This document shows, piece by piece, positions 1 to 8,263 of a stretch of 64,000 bases of DNA. Both the position numbers and the translations under genes were made by a program. Every line of letters starts with the position of its first letter. Positions within the stretch are counted from its first letter, which is position 1. Source of the DNA: Metabacillus niabensis (GTDB lineage: Bacteria > Bacillota > Bacilli > Bacillales > Bacillaceae). The DNA is taken from positions 62,001 to 126,000 of the forward strand of contig NZ_JAIVLH010000013.1 in the NCBI RefSeq assembly GCF_020524345.1, written 5' to 3'. The notes under the pieces are model-generated. The model was not told where the DNA came from, made no database searches, and saw nothing but the letters and a program-made list of their open reading frames with translations.

Positions 1-1
1 T

Positions 2-184
2 GGGGAAAGTACGGCCCTGTTAGACCCATTACGGACAGTTGTATTCGGGGTATATGAAACAGGCTTTGAGTATTCACAAATGGGCATGGCTTCTGCGCAA
101 GCTTTCCTCTTATTCTTAGCTATTCTGGCGGTTACAATCATTCAATTTGTCTTCCAGAAGAAGTGGGTCCATTATGATGGATAA
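2..184 (+). CDS. Carbohydrate ABC transporter permease, MalF type (C-terminal fragment)
   Basis: The open frame enters from the left edge and stops at 182-184. The 60 visible residues end in QKKWVHYDG, the typical C-terminus of MalF/UgpA-like sugar permeases, after one hydrophobic helix (FLLFLAILAVTIIQFVF). This would be one of the two membrane subunits of a CUT1 sugar importer. The partner permease starts 18 bases downstream. The substrate-binding protein and the rest of this gene must lie to the left of the window. The family is clear, the substrate is not. Confidence 0.85.
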   Translation, partial: GESTALLDPLRTVVFGVYETGFEYSQMGMASAQAFLLFLAILAVTIIQFVFQKKWVHYDG

Positions 185-201
185 AAAGGAGTTGTTAACA
201 A

Positions 202-1014
202 ATGAAATTAAAAATAGGTAATCATATTTTGCTGATATTCGGGGCATTTATCATGATTGTACCGTTTTTATGGATGGTTTCCACTTCGCTGAAAACATTT
301 GGAGAATCTATGCAGGTACCGCCAACCATCTTACCGAAAGAATGGAAATTTGAAAACTATGCAGAAGTTTTTGAGAGTGTTAATTTTGTGAAATATTATA
401 TAAACACAATTGCTTTAACATTTGGCAGAACGATCGCACAGTTGTTTTTATGTTCGCTTGCTGCATTTGCCTTTGCACGATTAACATTTCCTTTTAAAAA
501 TACCATTTTTATCGCGATTCTATCTGTGTTGATGGTTCCTCCACAAGTTATTTTAATTCCAAATTATGCAATCTTAACACAGCTTGGTTGGATTGACACG
601 TTTTATGCATTAATTGTACCTGGTATGTTTAGTGCCTTTGGTGTCTTTTTATTAAGACAGTTTTTTATGGGGATACCAAAGGAACTGGACGAAGCAGCAA
701 CGATGGACGGATGTTCATTGTTCGGTATCTACTGGAGGATCATTCTCCCGAATGCAACACCGGCACTCATTGCACTAGGTATCTTTACTATCCTTGCAGC
801 ATGGAACGATTTCCTCTGGCCGCTTGTGATGACTAGTTCTGAGAATATGAGAGTTCTTTCAGTTGGAATTGCTGCATTCCAAGGACAATATTCAACTGAT
901 TATCCGTTACTGATGGCTGGAGCTGTACTTTCAACAATTCCGATGCTAATCATGTTTATCTTGTTCCAAAAACATCTCATTTCCGGAATTGCCTTACAAG
1001 GTGTTAGAAGATAG
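202..1014 (+). CDS. Carbohydrate ABC transporter permease, MalG type
   Basis: Second membrane subunit of a CUT1-family sugar importer, 270 aa, the usual length. It has about six hydrophobic segments and the EAA loop that docks the ATPase (ELDEAATMDGCSLFGIYWRI, about residues 160-180, with the conserved EAA and distal G). The C-terminus ends in SGIALQGVRR, typical of the family. Start ATG follows AAAAGGAG with good spacing. No ATPase subunit is encoded here; such systems often borrow a shared MsmX-like ATPase encoded elsewhere. The following kinase, oxidoreductases and isomerase suggest that the imported sugar or cyclitol is modified by this operon. Confidence 0.9.
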   Translation: MKLKIGNHILLIFGAFIMIVPFLWMVSTSLKTFGESMQVPPTILPKEWKFENYAEVFESVNFVKYYINTIALTFGRTIAQLFLCSLAAFAFARLTFPFKNTIFIAILSVLMVPPQVILIPNYAILTQLGWIDTFYALIVPGMFSAFGVFLLRQFFMGIPKELDEAATMDGCSLFGIYWRIILPNATPALIALGIFTILAAWNDFLWPLVMTSSENMRVLSVGIAAFQGQYSTDYPLLMAGAVLSTIPMLIMFILFQKHLISGIALQGVRR

Positions 1015-1042
1015 GTTACTAGAATTGCTTAGGAGGATACAG

Positions 1043-2020
1043 ATGAGCTTAGAGAAAAAAGATCTAGCAATCGGGGTGGATTTAGGAGGAACAAAACTAT
1101 TAGTAGCGCTCATCTCGGTTGATGGTAAGGTAATCAGAGAACTGGAATGCAAAACGTCTATACACGATTCAAATCATATTTCATTTACTCTAGTTAACGC
1201 GATTACACAATTAATCGACCATGTAGATAGGAGTAGATTAAGAGGAATTGGCGTTGCTTCGGCGGGTGTCATAGATTCGAAGCGACAGAAAGTAGTCTAT
1301 GCCAATAATTTAGGGTTGGAAAACTATCCGATTGGAGCCTTACTTGAAGGTCACTTTCACCTTCCTGTTCGTGTTTGTAATGACGCGAATTCCGCCGCCA
1401 TTGCCGAATGGATTTGGGGTGCAGGTATTGGTAAAAGAAATCTTATCTATATTACCGTAAGCACCGGCATTGGAGCGGGAATCATTAGCGACGGCAAACT
1501 GATAACTGGAATCCATGATAGTGCCGGTGAATTTGGACACATCACCATCGTTCATAAAGGTGAACGGTGTGTATGTGGAAACAGAGGTTGTTTAGAGCGG
1601 TATGCTTCAGGAACAGCACTTGCAAGGCTGGCAAATCAACGACTAAAGAATTCCACCAGCCTGCTGCATGATCTTAAAACACGATCAACAATAACAAATA
1701 AAGAGATCGCGATAGCTGCTGAAAAAGGTGATTCTTTTTCGATCTCATTACTTCATGAAGTTGGTGAATACTTGGGAGCGGGTGTAACAAGCTTAATCCA
1801 TTTATTCAATACCGAGGCCATCGTCTTTGGAGGTGGAATTATGAATATGTCTGACTTTATTCTACCAACAGTTGAAGAATATGTAAGGGGTAATAGTATC
1901 ACTCAAATGAGTAGAGATGTTGTGATAAGCAAAACTGTGTTAGGGAAAAGAGCAGGTGTGATGGGAGCATCAGGTTTATTTTTTCTAAATGAAGGAACTG
2001 AACCAAGTATTAATGTGTAA
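1043..2020 (+). CDS. ROK family sugar kinase (glucokinase-like)
   Basis: A ROK-family protein that likely phosphorylates a hexose in the cytoplasm. The N-terminus carries the ATP phosphate-binding motif GVDLGGTKLLVAL, followed by GVASAGVID and the ROK zinc motif CVCGNRGCLE from about residue 176. There is no N-terminal helix-turn-helix, so it is the kinase type and not the repressor type. I place the start at ATG 1043 because AGGAGG lies 6-7 bases upstream; an upstream in-frame ATG at 989 would overlap the permease gene and lacks such a site. It is probably cotranscribed with the permease genes. The sugar substrate cannot be read from the sequence. Confidence 0.85.
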   Translation: MSLEKKDLAIGVDLGGTKLLVALISVDGKVIRELECKTSIHDSNHISFTLVNAITQLIDHVDRSRLRGIGVASAGVIDSKRQKVVYANNLGLENYPIGALLEGHFHLPVRVCNDANSAAIAEWIWGAGIGKRNLIYITVSTGIGAGIISDGKLITGIHDSAGEFGHITIVHKGERCVCGNRGCLERYASGTALARLANQRLKNSTSLLHDLKTRSTITNKEIAIAAEKGDSFSISLLHEVGEYLGAGVTSLIHLFNTEAIVFGGGIMNMSDFILPTVEEYVRGNSITQMSRDVVISKTVLGKRAGVMGASGLFFLNEGTEPSINV

Positions 2021-2061
2021 GGAGAATTGTTTCATTTAAAAAGGTTAAAGGGGAGTTGCTT

Positions 2062-3072
2062 GTGTTTAAAACACTTGTTATTGGGGCTGGAACAATGGGA
2101 TCCGTTCATGCTCAGGGCTATGAAAAATTAACAAACGTCGAGTTAGTGGGAATTGTTGACACTAATTATCCGAAAGCACAAAAGCTGGGAGAGCAGGTTG
2201 GGGCTAAAGCATTTCGTACATATGAGGAGGCAGTAGCAAGTATTGGAAAGATTGATGTCGTGTCCATTTGCTTACCGACCCCACTTCATAAGGAATACTT
2301 GATGAAGGTTGCTAATCAAGGCAGTCATGTTGTTTGTGAAAAGCCTCTTGCAAGAACGTTGTCAGATGCAAAGGAAATGATTGCCTACTGTCAAGAAAAG
2401 GATGTAAAACTTTTTGTTGGGCATGTTGTACGGTTTTTTCCAGAGTATGTTAAAACAAAGCAATTACTTGATACGAATAAAATCGGTTCTCCGGCGGTAG
2501 TCAGAACGTCTCGAGGTGGCGGTTTTCCAAATGCCTCAAATGACTGGTACGCTGATTTTAACAGCAGCGGCGGCTTGGTTTTAGACATGATTATTCATGA
2601 TTTTGATTATTTAAGATGGTGTTTCGGTGAAGTAGAACGGGTATACGCGAAAAGTAGCAAAGGGCGTGTTTATTCAAGAGTAGAATATGCGCTCGTCACA
2701 TTGAGGTTCAAAAGCGGTGTCATTGCTCACGTGGAAGGAACTTGGGCACATCAAACCTTTACAACGAAATTTGAAATCGCTGGTAAAAGTGGAATTATTG
2801 AATTTGATAGTTCAAAGGTTCAGCCTGTTGTGACTGGACGGAATAGCAGCAGTACAGGTGGTGTTGCCGTTCCTGAAAGTCCGTTAAAAGATAATCCTTA
2901 TTTTATGGAACTGCAGCATTTTATACAGTGTATCGAGAATAACGAACAACCAATAGTAACGGCAGAAGATGCAGTGAAAGCAATGGAAATCTCTTTAGCT
3001 GCCTTAGAATCAATTGAAACAGGTAAACCTGTTGTCTTAAATGAGGAAAAAGTAAAGGAGGTTATTCGATGA
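2062..3072 (+). CDS. Gfo/Idh/MocA family oxidoreductase (first of three)
   Basis: NAD(P)-dependent sugar or cyclitol dehydrogenase of the Gfo/Idh/MocA family. The Rossmann motif VIGAGTMGSVHAQGY is at the N-terminus, the family signature CEKPLAR is near residue 95, and the C-terminal half has the usual sheet domain with GGLVLDMIIHDFDYLRW, whose D and H residues are typical for the active site. The preferred start is GTG 2062, six bases after AAAGGGGAG; TTG 2056 is an alternative. Its stop overlaps the start of the next oxidoreductase by four bases (ATGA), which implies translational coupling. Confidence 0.87.
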   Translation: MFKTLVIGAGTMGSVHAQGYEKLTNVELVGIVDTNYPKAQKLGEQVGAKAFRTYEEAVASIGKIDVVSICLPTPLHKEYLMKVANQGSHVVCEKPLARTLSDAKEMIAYCQEKDVKLFVGHVVRFFPEYVKTKQLLDTNKIGSPAVVRTSRGGGFPNASNDWYADFNSSGGLVLDMIIHDFDYLRWCFGEVERVYAKSSKGRVYSRVEYALVTLRFKSGVIAHVEGTWAHQTFTTKFEIAGKSGIIEFDSSKVQPVVTGRNSSSTGGVAVPESPLKDNPYFMELQHFIQCIENNEQPIVTAEDAVKAMEISLAALESIETGKPVVLNEEKVKEVIR

Positions 3073-4043
3073 AAGTCGGAATGATAAGTTTTGCCCATGG
3101 TCATGCATTCGGATACGCCAACGCATTACAGAAAATAAACGGAATTGAACTAGTTGGGATTGCAGACGACAATCAAGAGCGCGGAGAAAAGGTAGCTGCA
3201 CAATTTCAGACGACGTACTTTGAGGATTACCGTGAATTATTAGATCAAGATATAGAAGCTGTTATTATTACCTCTGAAAACAGTCTTCATATCGAGCATG
3301 TTGTAAGTGCTGCCAGGAAAGGGATTCATATATTATGTGAAAAGCCACTAGCTTCAAAAGTGGAAGACGCGAAAAAAATGATCCAAGTATGTAAGGAAAA
3401 CAATGTCATTCTTCAAACTGCTTTTCCGGTAAGATTTAACACACCAATCGTAAACGCAAAAAAAATCATTGATAATGGCGAGCTTGGGAAAATCATTGCG
3501 ATTAAAGGAACAAATCGTGGAACAAATCCTGGAGGCTGGTTTGTCGATAAGGAAAAATCAGGTGGAGGTGCTGTCATCGATCACACGGTCCATGTCGTTG
3601 ATGTGATTCGTTGGTATACAGGTGCAGAAGTAACCGAGGTCTATGCTGAAGTTGATCACAAAATCTCGGAGTATGATATTGATGATTGTGGCTTATTGAC
3701 AATGGAATTTGATAATAACATGTTTGCCACATTAGATTGCAGCTGGTCCCGTAACAAAACCTACCCAACATGGGGAGATGTCACATTGGAGATCATCGGC
3801 ACAAATGGTACGCTTGTAGTTGATGCCTTCGAACAGAAAACAGCTGTCTATAGTAATCAAGACGGTGCACAGTGGGATTTCTGGGGAGACAACATGGACG
3901 ATGCGTTAGTCGCTGATTTTATTACAACCGTAAAAGAAAATCGGGTTCCTTCCATTACAGGTGAAGATGGTCTCAAGGCGTTAGAAGTAGCAATCGCAGC
4001 CTATGAATCTTCCGAAAAGAAACAGCCCGTATCTCTTGTTTAA
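3069..4043 (+). CDS. Gfo/Idh/MocA family oxidoreductase (second of three)
   Basis: A second Gfo/Idh/MocA dehydrogenase of 324 aa. It has an N-terminal Rossmann fold starting MKVGMISFAHGHAFGYA, the signature CEKPLASK near residue 95, and GGGAVIDHTVHVVDVIRWY with the D/H active-site pattern near residue 175. The nucleotide-binding glycine pattern is unusual (SFAHGHAFGY in place of GxGxxG), a variant seen in part of this family. It overlaps the preceding gene by 4 bp and uses an AAGGAGG site inside that gene. Paralogous dehydrogenases next to an isomerase suggest sequential or paired oxidation and reduction of a sugar ring carbon. Confidence 0.87.
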   Translation: MKVGMISFAHGHAFGYANALQKINGIELVGIADDNQERGEKVAAQFQTTYFEDYRELLDQDIEAVIITSENSLHIEHVVSAARKGIHILCEKPLASKVEDAKKMIQVCKENNVILQTAFPVRFNTPIVNAKKIIDNGELGKIIAIKGTNRGTNPGGWFVDKEKSGGGAVIDHTVHVVDVIRWYTGAEVTEVYAEVDHKISEYDIDDCGLLTMEFDNNMFATLDCSWSRNKTYPTWGDVTLEIIGTNGTLVVDAFEQKTAVYSNQDGAQWDFWGDNMDDALVADFITTVKENRVPSITGEDGLKALEVAIAAYESSEKKQPVSLV

Positions 4044-4053
4044 AAAATTGTAA

Positions 4054-4086
4054 AGGTCATTTCTAGTTAAGGGGATGACCTCTTTT
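4054..4086 (+). terminator. Weak intergenic hairpin with short U-run
   Basis: A 7-bp stem (AGGTCAT at 4054-4060 with ATGACCT at 4075-4081) is followed by CTTTTC. It lies between the second dehydrogenase and the isomerase gene. The U-run is short, so it may attenuate but not stop transcription. Confidence 0.4.
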
Positions 4087-4105
4087 CATGAAGGGGTGGT
4101 TTTAC

Positions 4106-4945
4106 ATGTTAAAGGGAATCAATCAATGGTGCTATCCTGAAGGAACTCCACTTGAACAAGTATTTGAATATAGTCTCGATGCAGGCTTTGATGCAGTAGA
4201 ATTAAATGTTTATGATGCTGGCGGTATAGGGCTAACAATGGAAACAACAGAAGAGGAAGCAAAGCAGATCGTAAAGCTTGCAGATACCTATGATCTAAAA
4301 GTGAAAAGTCTATCAACCAGTTTATTATGGAAATGTCCACTTAGTCATCCAGATGGAGCTATTAGGGAACAAGGTAGAAAAGTGGTAGAAAAGCAAATTC
4401 AATTAGCGGCTGTGATGGAAATTGATACCGTTTTAGTTGTCCCGGGCGTTGTAACAGAAACAATAACCTATTCTGAATGCTATGACCGCAGTCAGATTGA
4501 ACTTAGAAAACTGCTTCCACTGGCAGAGAAGAACAACGTGACGATTGGGATTGAAAATGTGTGGAATAAGTTTTTACTTTCACCACTTGAAATGGTGAAC
4601 TACATTGACGAATTAAATTCTGATTATGCTGGAGCTTATTTTGATGTCGGAAATGTATTGCAGTTCGGCTACCCGGAACAATGGATTCGAATGTTAGGGC
4701 ATCGGATTAAAAGAATACATGTAAAAGATTTTAATACGTCTGTTGGAAACATTACCGGATTCGTCCCATTACTCGCAGGTGATGTCAATTGGCGCAATGT
4801 TATTGAAGCACTAAAAGAAATTGACTACAACGATACGATAACAGCTGAAATCACACCTTACAAACTTGATCCTCGACCTTTAGCTGTGGATACCTCACGA
4901 AATATGGAGTTCATTTTTAATTTGCAAGAATCGGTGACGAGTTAA
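4106..4945 (+). CDS. Sugar phosphate isomerase/epimerase (xylose-isomerase-like TIM barrel)
   Basis: A 279-aa AP-endonuclease-2/xylose-isomerase-like TIM barrel. Metal-site residues typical of the family can be seen: GIENVWNKF (Glu after strand 5), GAYFDVGNVLQFG (Asp), RIKRIHVKDFN (His and Asp) and TAEITPY (final Glu). Such enzymes epimerise or isomerise keto-sugars, and in operons with Gfo/Idh/MocA proteins they often act on inosose or 3-keto sugars. I choose ATG 4106 because AAGGGGTGG lies six bases upstream; the in-frame ATG at 4088 overlaps that site. The substrate is unknown. Confidence 0.83.
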   Translation: MLKGINQWCYPEGTPLEQVFEYSLDAGFDAVELNVYDAGGIGLTMETTEEEAKQIVKLADTYDLKVKSLSTSLLWKCPLSHPDGAIREQGRKVVEKQIQLAAVMEIDTVLVVPGVVTETITYSECYDRSQIELRKLLPLAEKNNVTIGIENVWNKFLLSPLEMVNYIDELNSDYAGAYFDVGNVLQFGYPEQWIRMLGHRIKRIHVKDFNTSVGNITGFVPLLAGDVNWRNVIEALKEIDYNDTITAEITPYKLDPRPLAVDTSRNMEFIFNLQESVTS

Positions 4946-4960
4946 CGATGTGAACAGATG

Positions 4961-5007
4961 CTCTCTCTTTTAACCTATCTATCTAGCAGAGAGTTTTCTG
5001 TTTTTTT
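4961..5007 (+). terminator. Possible intrinsic terminator
   Basis: CTCTCT (4961-4966) can pair with AGAGAG (4988-4993), followed by a T-rich run ending in seven T residues. The stem is only 6 bp with a 21-nt loop, so termination may be partial. Confidence 0.4.
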
Positions 5008-5038
5008 ATTCCATGTAAAACTTTAAGGGGGAAGAATG

Positions 5039-6001
5039 ATGTCAAAAGTAAAGGTTGGATTTGTTGGCGTAGGAGGAATAGCAGCTGTCCACATGCGAAA
5101 CATGGCAAAAAACCCGGATGCAACGATTGCTGCGGTTTGCGATATTGCTGAGGAAAATGCACGACGAGCAGGGGAAGAATATGGTGCGAGTGCTTATACA
5201 GACTTTGATGTGATGCTTTCAAATGAGAACCTGGATGCCTTATTTATCTGTGTTCCTCCATTTGCACATGGTGACATGGAGGAGAAGGCAGCACACCTTG
5301 GGATTCATTTGATGGTTGAAAAGCCGGTAGGATTGGATATGAATTCCGTCGAGAAAAAGTTAGAAGCAATCAACGATGCCGGAATTCTATGTGCGACAGG
5401 CTATTGTTTACGTTACTTAGATACTGTTGCAATCGCAAAAGAATTTTTGTCAGGAAAAGAGATTGCCATGGTAAGAGGCTATTATTTAACATCCTTTGTC
5501 AAAACGCCATGGTTTAGGGAAATGGAAAAATCAGGCGGACAGCTTGTAGAACAGGCCACCCATATTGTAGATATAATGCGTTATTTAGCTGGAGATATCG
5601 TTTCGGTTTCTGCTGATATGAATCTACATGTCTTAAAAGATATACAGGGAATGAATATCCCTGATGTTTCATCTATTAATGTTACGTTTGCAACGGATGC
5701 GGTAGGACATTTAGATTGTTCCCTCACACAGCCCGATCACAGAATGGGCCTGGAGGTAATGGGAAATGGTTTCCGAGTGGAAGTGAATGGAACAGATGTA
5801 ACGATCATTGATGGAGAAAAAACAACGACTTATTCGTCAAAGGTCGATTTCTATGAAATACAAGATCATGCATTTATTGACGCAGTCAAAACGAAAAATA
5901 AAGATTTCATTCTATCATCCTATGAAAATGGACTTAAAACACTAAACGTGACTCTTGCAGCTAATAGATCAAATGAAAAAGGTATAATTGTTCAATTATA
6001 A
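5039..6001 (+). CDS. Gfo/Idh/MocA family oxidoreductase (third of three)
   Basis: A third NAD(P)-dependent dehydrogenase of the same family, about 320 aa. The N-terminus reads VKVGFVGVGGIAAVHMRN (canonical GxGxxA/G dinucleotide motif), with VEKPVGLD near residue 96 and GGQLVEQATHIVDIMRYL in the catalytic domain. Two adjacent ATG codons exist at 5036 and 5039; 5039 gives better spacing from AAGGGGGAA. It is divergent from the two upstream paralogues, so it probably acts on a different intermediate rather than being a recent duplication. It is the last gene before a strong terminator. Confidence 0.87.
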   Translation: MSKVKVGFVGVGGIAAVHMRNMAKNPDATIAAVCDIAEENARRAGEEYGASAYTDFDVMLSNENLDALFICVPPFAHGDMEEKAAHLGIHLMVEKPVGLDMNSVEKKLEAINDAGILCATGYCLRYLDTVAIAKEFLSGKEIAMVRGYYLTSFVKTPWFREMEKSGGQLVEQATHIVDIMRYLAGDIVSVSADMNLHVLKDIQGMNIPDVSSINVTFATDAVGHLDCSLTQPDHRMGLEVMGNGFRVEVNGTDVTIIDGEKTTTYSSKVDFYEIQDHAFIDAVKTKNKDFILSSYENGLKTLNVTLAANRSNEKGIIVQL

Positions 6002-6090
6002 TTCAGAAACGAAGTCTGAAATTTAATATGGTTTCAAATAATTCTTATCGAGACAGAAATTAGAGTTTAGAAGCAACTTAGAAGAGTTTT

Positions 6091-6130
6091 GACTGTAGAG
6101 TGTTCCAACACCGTACAGTCTTTTTTATTT
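6091..6130 (+). terminator. Rho-independent terminator of the sugar operon
   Basis: GACTGTA (6091-6097) pairs with TACAGTC (6114-6120), with an inner TGTT/AACA stem, followed by TTTTTTATTT. This ends the operon that begins left of the window. Confidence 0.85.
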
Positions 6131-6580
6131 ATTGAACGAATATTTTATGTATTGACACTATTTTAAAGCGCTTACCTTAAAAAGTCTAAAGATAAATAGA
6201 GCATTTTCCACGTACTTTTAAAGAGTTGATTAAAAGAGAGAGAAGTAATTAAAGATTGATATAGGATATTAGATGTTTATTTAGTTTTATAACAACTTTT
6301 AGATTATTTTGATAAGTAGAACATAAATATAAACAAGGGAACAATAATAAAGGAAACTGTATCTTTTGGAACAATGTTTTTGTTATAAAACAACTTTTAT
6401 AGTGAAAATATTTTATAAGGGCTGATAGCGAATAATAGAAAGCGATGTGGATTCCGGTGTTATTATTTTGCCTTAAAGTAATTATGCAATATATAACCTT
6501 CTTACTATTTCAAAACAAATTTTAAAATGTATATCCTTTACAGAAACTAAATAATAGATTGATATAAAGGAGAGAATTAT
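6131..6580. other. AT-rich spacer of about 450 bp, no gene seen
   Basis: Between the terminator at 6091-6130 and the enolase-superfamily gene at 6581 I see no convincing reading frame on either strand. It holds the cre-like box described separately and is otherwise AT-rich. Two similar short segments with the core ACAACTTTTA occur near 6290 and 6390. The AAAGGAGAG site just before 6581 is the ribosome binding site of the next gene. Confidence 0.6.
6163..6176 (+). promoter_or_regulatory. cre-like CcpA box (12 of 14 positions)
   Basis: TTAAAGCGCTTACC matches the consensus TGNAANCGNWWNCA at 12 of 14 positions. A TTGACA hexamer lies just upstream at 6152-6157, so the box would sit between -35 and -10 of a possible promoter. 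No well-formed -10 was found, so this stays tentative. Confidence 0.35.
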
Positions 6581-7732
6581 ATGGATATGTCAAATATAGC
6601 CAATGAAGAAATTGAGAGACTGGAATGGTGCAAGCTACCAGGTAAAAGGATACGTGCTGCAGGGTGTAATGCACGCCTTGGTGTTCATGGAGATAGTGTT
6701 CCTTTAGACCTCGTCCGGGTAACAATTGGAGGGCAAGAAGGCTTTGGTTGGTCCCGTATTAATGAGCAACGAGCACAGGAACTTTTAGGTAAAAAGGTTG
6801 ATGAGTTATTTAATAATAGGGGAGAGGTAAGTCCCCTTCATTATGATATTGAATTTCCACTATTAGATTGGTTAGGAAAAATAAAGAACAAGCCTGTTTA
6901 TAAGTTATTAATAGGTGACACAGATTTAAAAATAAGTGTTCCATGCTATGATACTTCTCTCTATTTTGATGACCTCCACCTCGAGGACGATGATGATGCG
7001 GTAAAACTGATTCAATCGCAGGCTTTAGAAGGAAAAGCACGGGGACATCGAGCATACAAAATTAAAGTTGGACGGGGAGCAATGCACATGCCTCTAGATA
7101 AGGGGACAGAAAGAGACATTGCCATTATAAATGGAGTTCGAGAAGCAGTAGGTCCTGAGGCTAAAATTATGATTGACGCTAATAATGGTTATAACTTAAA
7201 CCTTACAAAATATGTTCTGAAGGCAACTGCCCATTCTAACATCACATGGATCGAGGAAGCCTTTCATGAAGATCCACCTCTTCTTGAAAATTTAAAGAAT
7301 TGGATTCAAAATGAGGGATTGAATGTACTTGTAACAGACGGTGAAGGAAATTCCGCACCACAAATAGTTGATTGGGCGAAAAAGGGTTATTTAGATGCAA
7401 TACAGTATGACATCCTTCACTATGGTTTTCATAAGTGGAAAAATTTAGGTCAGGAACTTGATAAAGCAAATGTATATACAGCACCACACAGTTATGGGTG
7501 TGTATATGGAAATTATGTATTGGGGCATTTAGCTCCACTAATTAAAGGTTTTTTATTCATCGAATGGGATGAAATAAATGTTGAAGGAATCGATGGTTCT
7601 AACTACATTATTAATGAAGGAAAGGTGGAAGTGCCCGATAAACCAGGATACGGTATTGAATTGGATCATCATTTTTACAGTAAAATGGTAGAAAAATCCG
7701 GATGGAAACTTTGTAAAAAACTTGTAAGGTAA
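6581..7732 (+). CDS. Enolase superfamily enzyme, mandelate racemase/muconate lactonizing type (sugar acid dehydratase-like)
   Basis: A 383-aa two-domain enolase-superfamily protein. The visible catalytic elements are the K-x-K motif in YKIKVGRG, metal ligands in IMIDANNGYN (Asp) and WIEEAFHEDP (Glu), a third acidic position in VTDGEGN, and APHSYGC with a candidate catalytic His. This is the layout of the MR subgroup, whose members abstract the alpha proton of a carboxylate, usually dehydrating an aldonic or aldaric acid. The exact reaction is not clear. Start ATG is six bases from AAAGGAGAG. It is a single-gene unit: its own upstream spacer, and a perfect hairpin right after the stop. Confidence 0.82.
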   Translation: MDMSNIANEEIERLEWCKLPGKRIRAAGCNARLGVHGDSVPLDLVRVTIGGQEGFGWSRINEQRAQELLGKKVDELFNNRGEVSPLHYDIEFPLLDWLGKIKNKPVYKLLIGDTDLKISVPCYDTSLYFDDLHLEDDDDAVKLIQSQALEGKARGHRAYKIKVGRGAMHMPLDKGTERDIAIINGVREAVGPEAKIMIDANNGYNLNLTKYVLKATAHSNITWIEEAFHEDPPLLENLKNWIQNEGLNVLVTDGEGNSAPQIVDWAKKGYLDAIQYDILHYGFHKWKNLGQELDKANVYTAPHSYGCVYGNYVLGHLAPLIKGFLFIEWDEINVEGIDGSNYIINEGKVEVPDKPGYGIELDHHFYSKMVEKSGWKLCKKLVR

Positions 7733-7736
7733 TTTC

Positions 7737-7785
7737 AAATAAAGATCCACACCTTTATTAAATAGGAGTGGATCTTTATTTACTT
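7737..7785. terminator. Bidirectional intrinsic terminator
   Basis: A perfect 14-bp stem (7737-7750 with 7768-7781, core AAAGATCCAC / GTGGATCTTT) with a 17-nt loop follows the stop by five bases. The arms begin with A residues and end with T residues, so it could stop transcription from either side, including from the decayed minus-strand gene at 7823-8011. Confidence 0.85.
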
Positions 7786-7822
7786 ATATCAGTAACTTAA
7801 AAAAAATTTTAGAAAGTGAGTT

Positions 7823-8011
7823 TCATAAGTAAATCTTGTCTATAGTTTCAAACTTATGGCCGAAAAGACTAATTCCTCCAACGTGTTTGGCATCCTCCTT
7901 AATCCCTAAACGGAAACTGCAATAGGGAGCATCTTTTATAACATGTTTATTAATTGTTAGTTCGGAAGCTTTTTTTCCATTTATAAAAGTGTCTTGTTCG
8001 TAATCACAAAT
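7823..8011 (-). pseudogene. Decayed gene remnant, C-terminal fragment, family not recognised
   Basis: On the minus strand a 62-codon frame without a plausible start reads like the C-terminus of a real protein: it contains FINGKKASELTINK, PYCSFRLGIKEDAKHVG and GGISLFGHKF, then stops at 7823-7825. Directly upstream the frame is closed by a stop at 8012-8014. The adjacent frame continues with an apparently related stretch (NTIKKVLRPMLK), which suggests a frameshift near 8011. I recall similar GG-x-x-LFG endings but cannot name the family with confidence. It ends at the hairpin at 7737-7781. Confidence 0.5.
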
Positions 8012-8263
8012 TTAGTCTTTAACATAGGACGTAATACCTTTTTAATTGTGTTATTCATATAGGATAACCCGTTTCTTTATGCTTATATAAAATAAAATTA
8101 CTATAAAAATAACTGGGAGAAATACCTATTTCTGTATAAACAATCCCCATACTTTGGCATTATGTTCATTTTCTTCCAGTTGGTTTATAATTTAGAATAT
8201 TAAAATAATTATTTATTTTCCTTAAAAATCAATATTATTTATCAGTAAAAGGTGGAGAGGTAA
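8012..8263. other. Region upstream of the NRPS cluster
   Basis: AT-rich DNA with no intact gene. On the minus strand a short frame includes IGISPSYFYSNF, which resembles part of an AraC-type helix-turn-helix, so further debris of a decayed gene may be present. On the + strand a TATAAT hexamer at 8186-8191 is a possible -10 element for the cluster, but no good -35 lies 16-18 bases upstream. The ribosome binding site AAAGGTGGAGAGG precedes 8264. No regulator gene is linked to the cluster. Confidence 0.4.

Noticed and set aside
989-1042. Upstream extension of the ROK kinase to ATG 989
   Set aside because: It would overlap the permease gene by 26 bases and add residues before the conserved N-terminus, while AGGAGG fits ATG 1043.
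1043-2020. ROK protein as an NagC/XylR-type repressor
   Set aside because: No N-terminal helix-turn-helix precedes the GVDLGGTK motif.
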